NCBI RefSeq assembly: GCF_003955715.1
Contig: NZ_CP034463.1
Coordinates: 1,116,001-1,180,000, forward strand
Direction of reading: 5' to 3'
Length of the DNA stretch: 64,000 bases
Source of the DNA: Streptomyces aquilus
Lineage (GTDB): Bacteria; Actinomycetota; Actinomycetes; Streptomycetales; Streptomycetaceae
Positions 62,993 to 64,000 of the stretch are shown piece after piece. Positions within the stretch are counted from its first letter, which is position 1. Every line of letters begins with the position of its first letter. The notes beneath the pieces were generated by a model. That model saw only the letters and a list, made by a program, of their open reading frames with translations. It was not told the origin of the DNA and did not search any database. A program made the translations under genes and the position numbers.

Positions 62993-63014
62993 GAGCGTCA
63001 CACCCGTCACGCTC
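62993..63014 (+). terminator. Hairpin after the FUSC gene
   Basis: GAGCGT-CACACCCGTC-ACGCTC, 6-bp perfect stem with 10-nt loop, starts 8 nt after the stop and lies between convergent genes. Confidence 0.4.
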
Positions 63015-63063
63015 GCCGACCCTGAATCCCCTGCGCCTCACAGTCGCCGCGGATCGGGCGGCC

Positions 63064-63903
63064 TCACACCCTGCGCCACCTCGCCAGGGCGAACGAGAAC
63101 AGTCCGAACAGCACCAGGCCCGCCGCCACGCACGCCAGCAGCCAAGGGCCCAGTGGGGTGTCGGCAAAGGAGCGGAGGGTGTCGTCGAGGCCCTTGGCCT
63201 TGTCGGGTTCGTAGTCGACCGCGGCCCGCACGGCGAAGGCGCCGGCCGCCGCGAACACGAGGCCGCGTGCCGCGCCCCCGCCGACGCCGGTCACGTCCAC
63301 CAGACGCCGCGTCCACGGGGACATCGCGCCGAGCTTGAAGTCTTCCTGGTACGACCGCATGAGCGCCCGGACCCCGATCCACACCCCCGCCACGGCGACC
63401 CCGGCCCCGGCCAGCGCCACGATCCACTGACCGGCGGGCACCTCCAGGACCTTCGCGGTGACGTCCTTGGACTGCTTGTCGCTCGCCCCCTGGCCGCCCC
63501 CGCCCGAGCCGGCCGCGAACGACAGCACGGAGTAGGCGACGAAGCCGTAGAAGACACACCGGACCACCGCCAGCAGCCGCTTCTTCGCCGAACGCCCGTC
63601 CCGTCCGACCGAGCCGAACAGTGCCTCGGACAGCCGCCACAGGGCCATGCCGACGAGCCCGGCGCCCAGTGCCCACAGCAGGACGGCGCCGAAGGGCTTG
63701 TCGGACAGCTCGGCGAGGGCGCCGCCGCGGTCGGCCTGGCGTTTTCCGTCGCCGAAGGCGATCTGCAACGCCAGCGCGCCGACGAGCAGGTAGATCACAC
63801 CGCGGGCGACGAGCCCTGCGCGGGCCGCGCCCTCGGTCACCGAACCACGCGCCGCGCGTTCGGCGTCCCTACGGCCCTCACGGGCGATGGCAGTCGCATT
63901 CAT
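63064..63903 (-). CDS. DUF1206 integral membrane protein
   Basis: Encodes 279 residues with a GGGAGG ribosome-binding site. Six transmembrane helices form three DUF1206 repeats of two helices each, seen in ARGVIYLLVGALALQIAFG, VRCVFYGFVAYSVL and ARGLVFAAAGAFAVRA; each repeat has the pattern ARG..Y/F...G. Linkers contain a Gly/Ser-rich stretch (SGGGGQGASDK). Function of the family is unknown; it is widespread in actinobacteria and cyanobacteria. The 97 nt between its start and the window end show no further gene. Confidence 0.9.
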   Translation of the reverse strand: MNATAIAREGRRDAERAARGSVTEGAARAGLVARGVIYLLVGALALQIAFGDGKRQADRGGALAELSDKPFGAVLLWALGAGLVGMALWRLSEALFGSVGRDGRSAKKRLLAVVRCVFYGFVAYSVLSFAAGSGGGGQGASDKQSKDVTAKVLEVPAGQWIVALAGAGVAVAGVWIGVRALMRSYQEDFKLGAMSPWTRRLVDVTGVGGGAARGLVFAAAGAFAVRAAVDYEPDKAKGLDDTLRSFADTPLGPWLLACVAAGLVLFGLFSFALARWRRV

Positions 63904-64000
63904 CTCGGCCTCCCGCCCTCCGAATGCCCGGGTCGCGGCCCGGCACACCCGGGCGGGGCCAGGTTCACAGCGAGACCCTCTCCCCCAGCGCCTCGGCGCG

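Overview
The window is high-GC DNA with GTG and TTG starts, many overlapping start/stop codons, Tat signal peptides and gene families typical of Streptomyces (GlgE-TreS-Mak-GlgB, SigB/F/G-type sigma factor, ANTAR, SpoIIE phosphatase, DUF1206, NPP1-like protein, several LacI/TetR/MarR/Lrp regulators). It reads as an ordinary stretch of a Streptomyces chromosome. I saw no rRNA, tRNA, IS element, phage region or CRISPR array.

Layout. 1-0.9 kb: a decayed phospholipase C gene. 0.9-6.4 kb, minus strand: a membrane protein, an alpha/beta hydrolase, a small orphan, then an Lrp-type regulator, a class III aminotransferase and a PucR-like regulator with two C-terminal HTH units, separated by several perfect dyads. 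6.5-15.5 kb, mostly plus: YciO, dienelactone hydrolase, a secreted GH64 beta-1,3-glucanase behind a 16-bp palindromic operator, RidA, VOC, an NAD-binding reductase, an MHYT membrane sensor, a metallophosphoesterase and an LLM flavoprotein. 15.5-24.4 kb: a fructan-utilisation locus with a Tat-exported GH32 enzyme (followed closely by a P-loop kinase and a TauD dioxygenase), a divergent ABC importer operon ending in a second GH32 with no export signal, and a LacI regulator. Three copies of a CTAAC(A/T)CG operator lie in the divergent promoter.

24.5-40 kb: aldo/keto reductase, a deleted LigD phosphoesterase remnant, cupin, a 778-residue SpoIIE phosphatase, peroxiredoxin/DoxX pair, AraC plus Fsr-like MFS, MarR, TetR, a response regulator preceded by what looks like the stub of its histidine kinase, a TetR-SDR pair with a dense operator cluster, a DNA ligase, an NPP1-like secreted protein, a questin-oxidase-like protein, and a stand-alone hydroxymethylbilane synthase. 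40-44.7 kb: a MarR-DrrA-DrrB efflux operon, a stress sigma factor with a matching promoter, an ANTAR protein and a double-VOC protein.

44.7-55.2 kb: alpha-glucan/trehalose metabolism. glgX is translationally coupled to a degenerate ATPase-fold protein on the minus strand. Divergently, glgE, treS, maltokinase and glgB make trehalose -> maltose -> maltose-1-phosphate -> branched alpha-glucan. 55.3-64 kb: a GCS2-type carboxylate-amine ligase, an acyl-CoA ligase, an RsbW-like ATPase, NDH-2, a FUSC transporter behind a G-quadruplex motif, and a DUF1206 membrane protein.

All functions are inferred from protein motifs read by eye; no database search was run.
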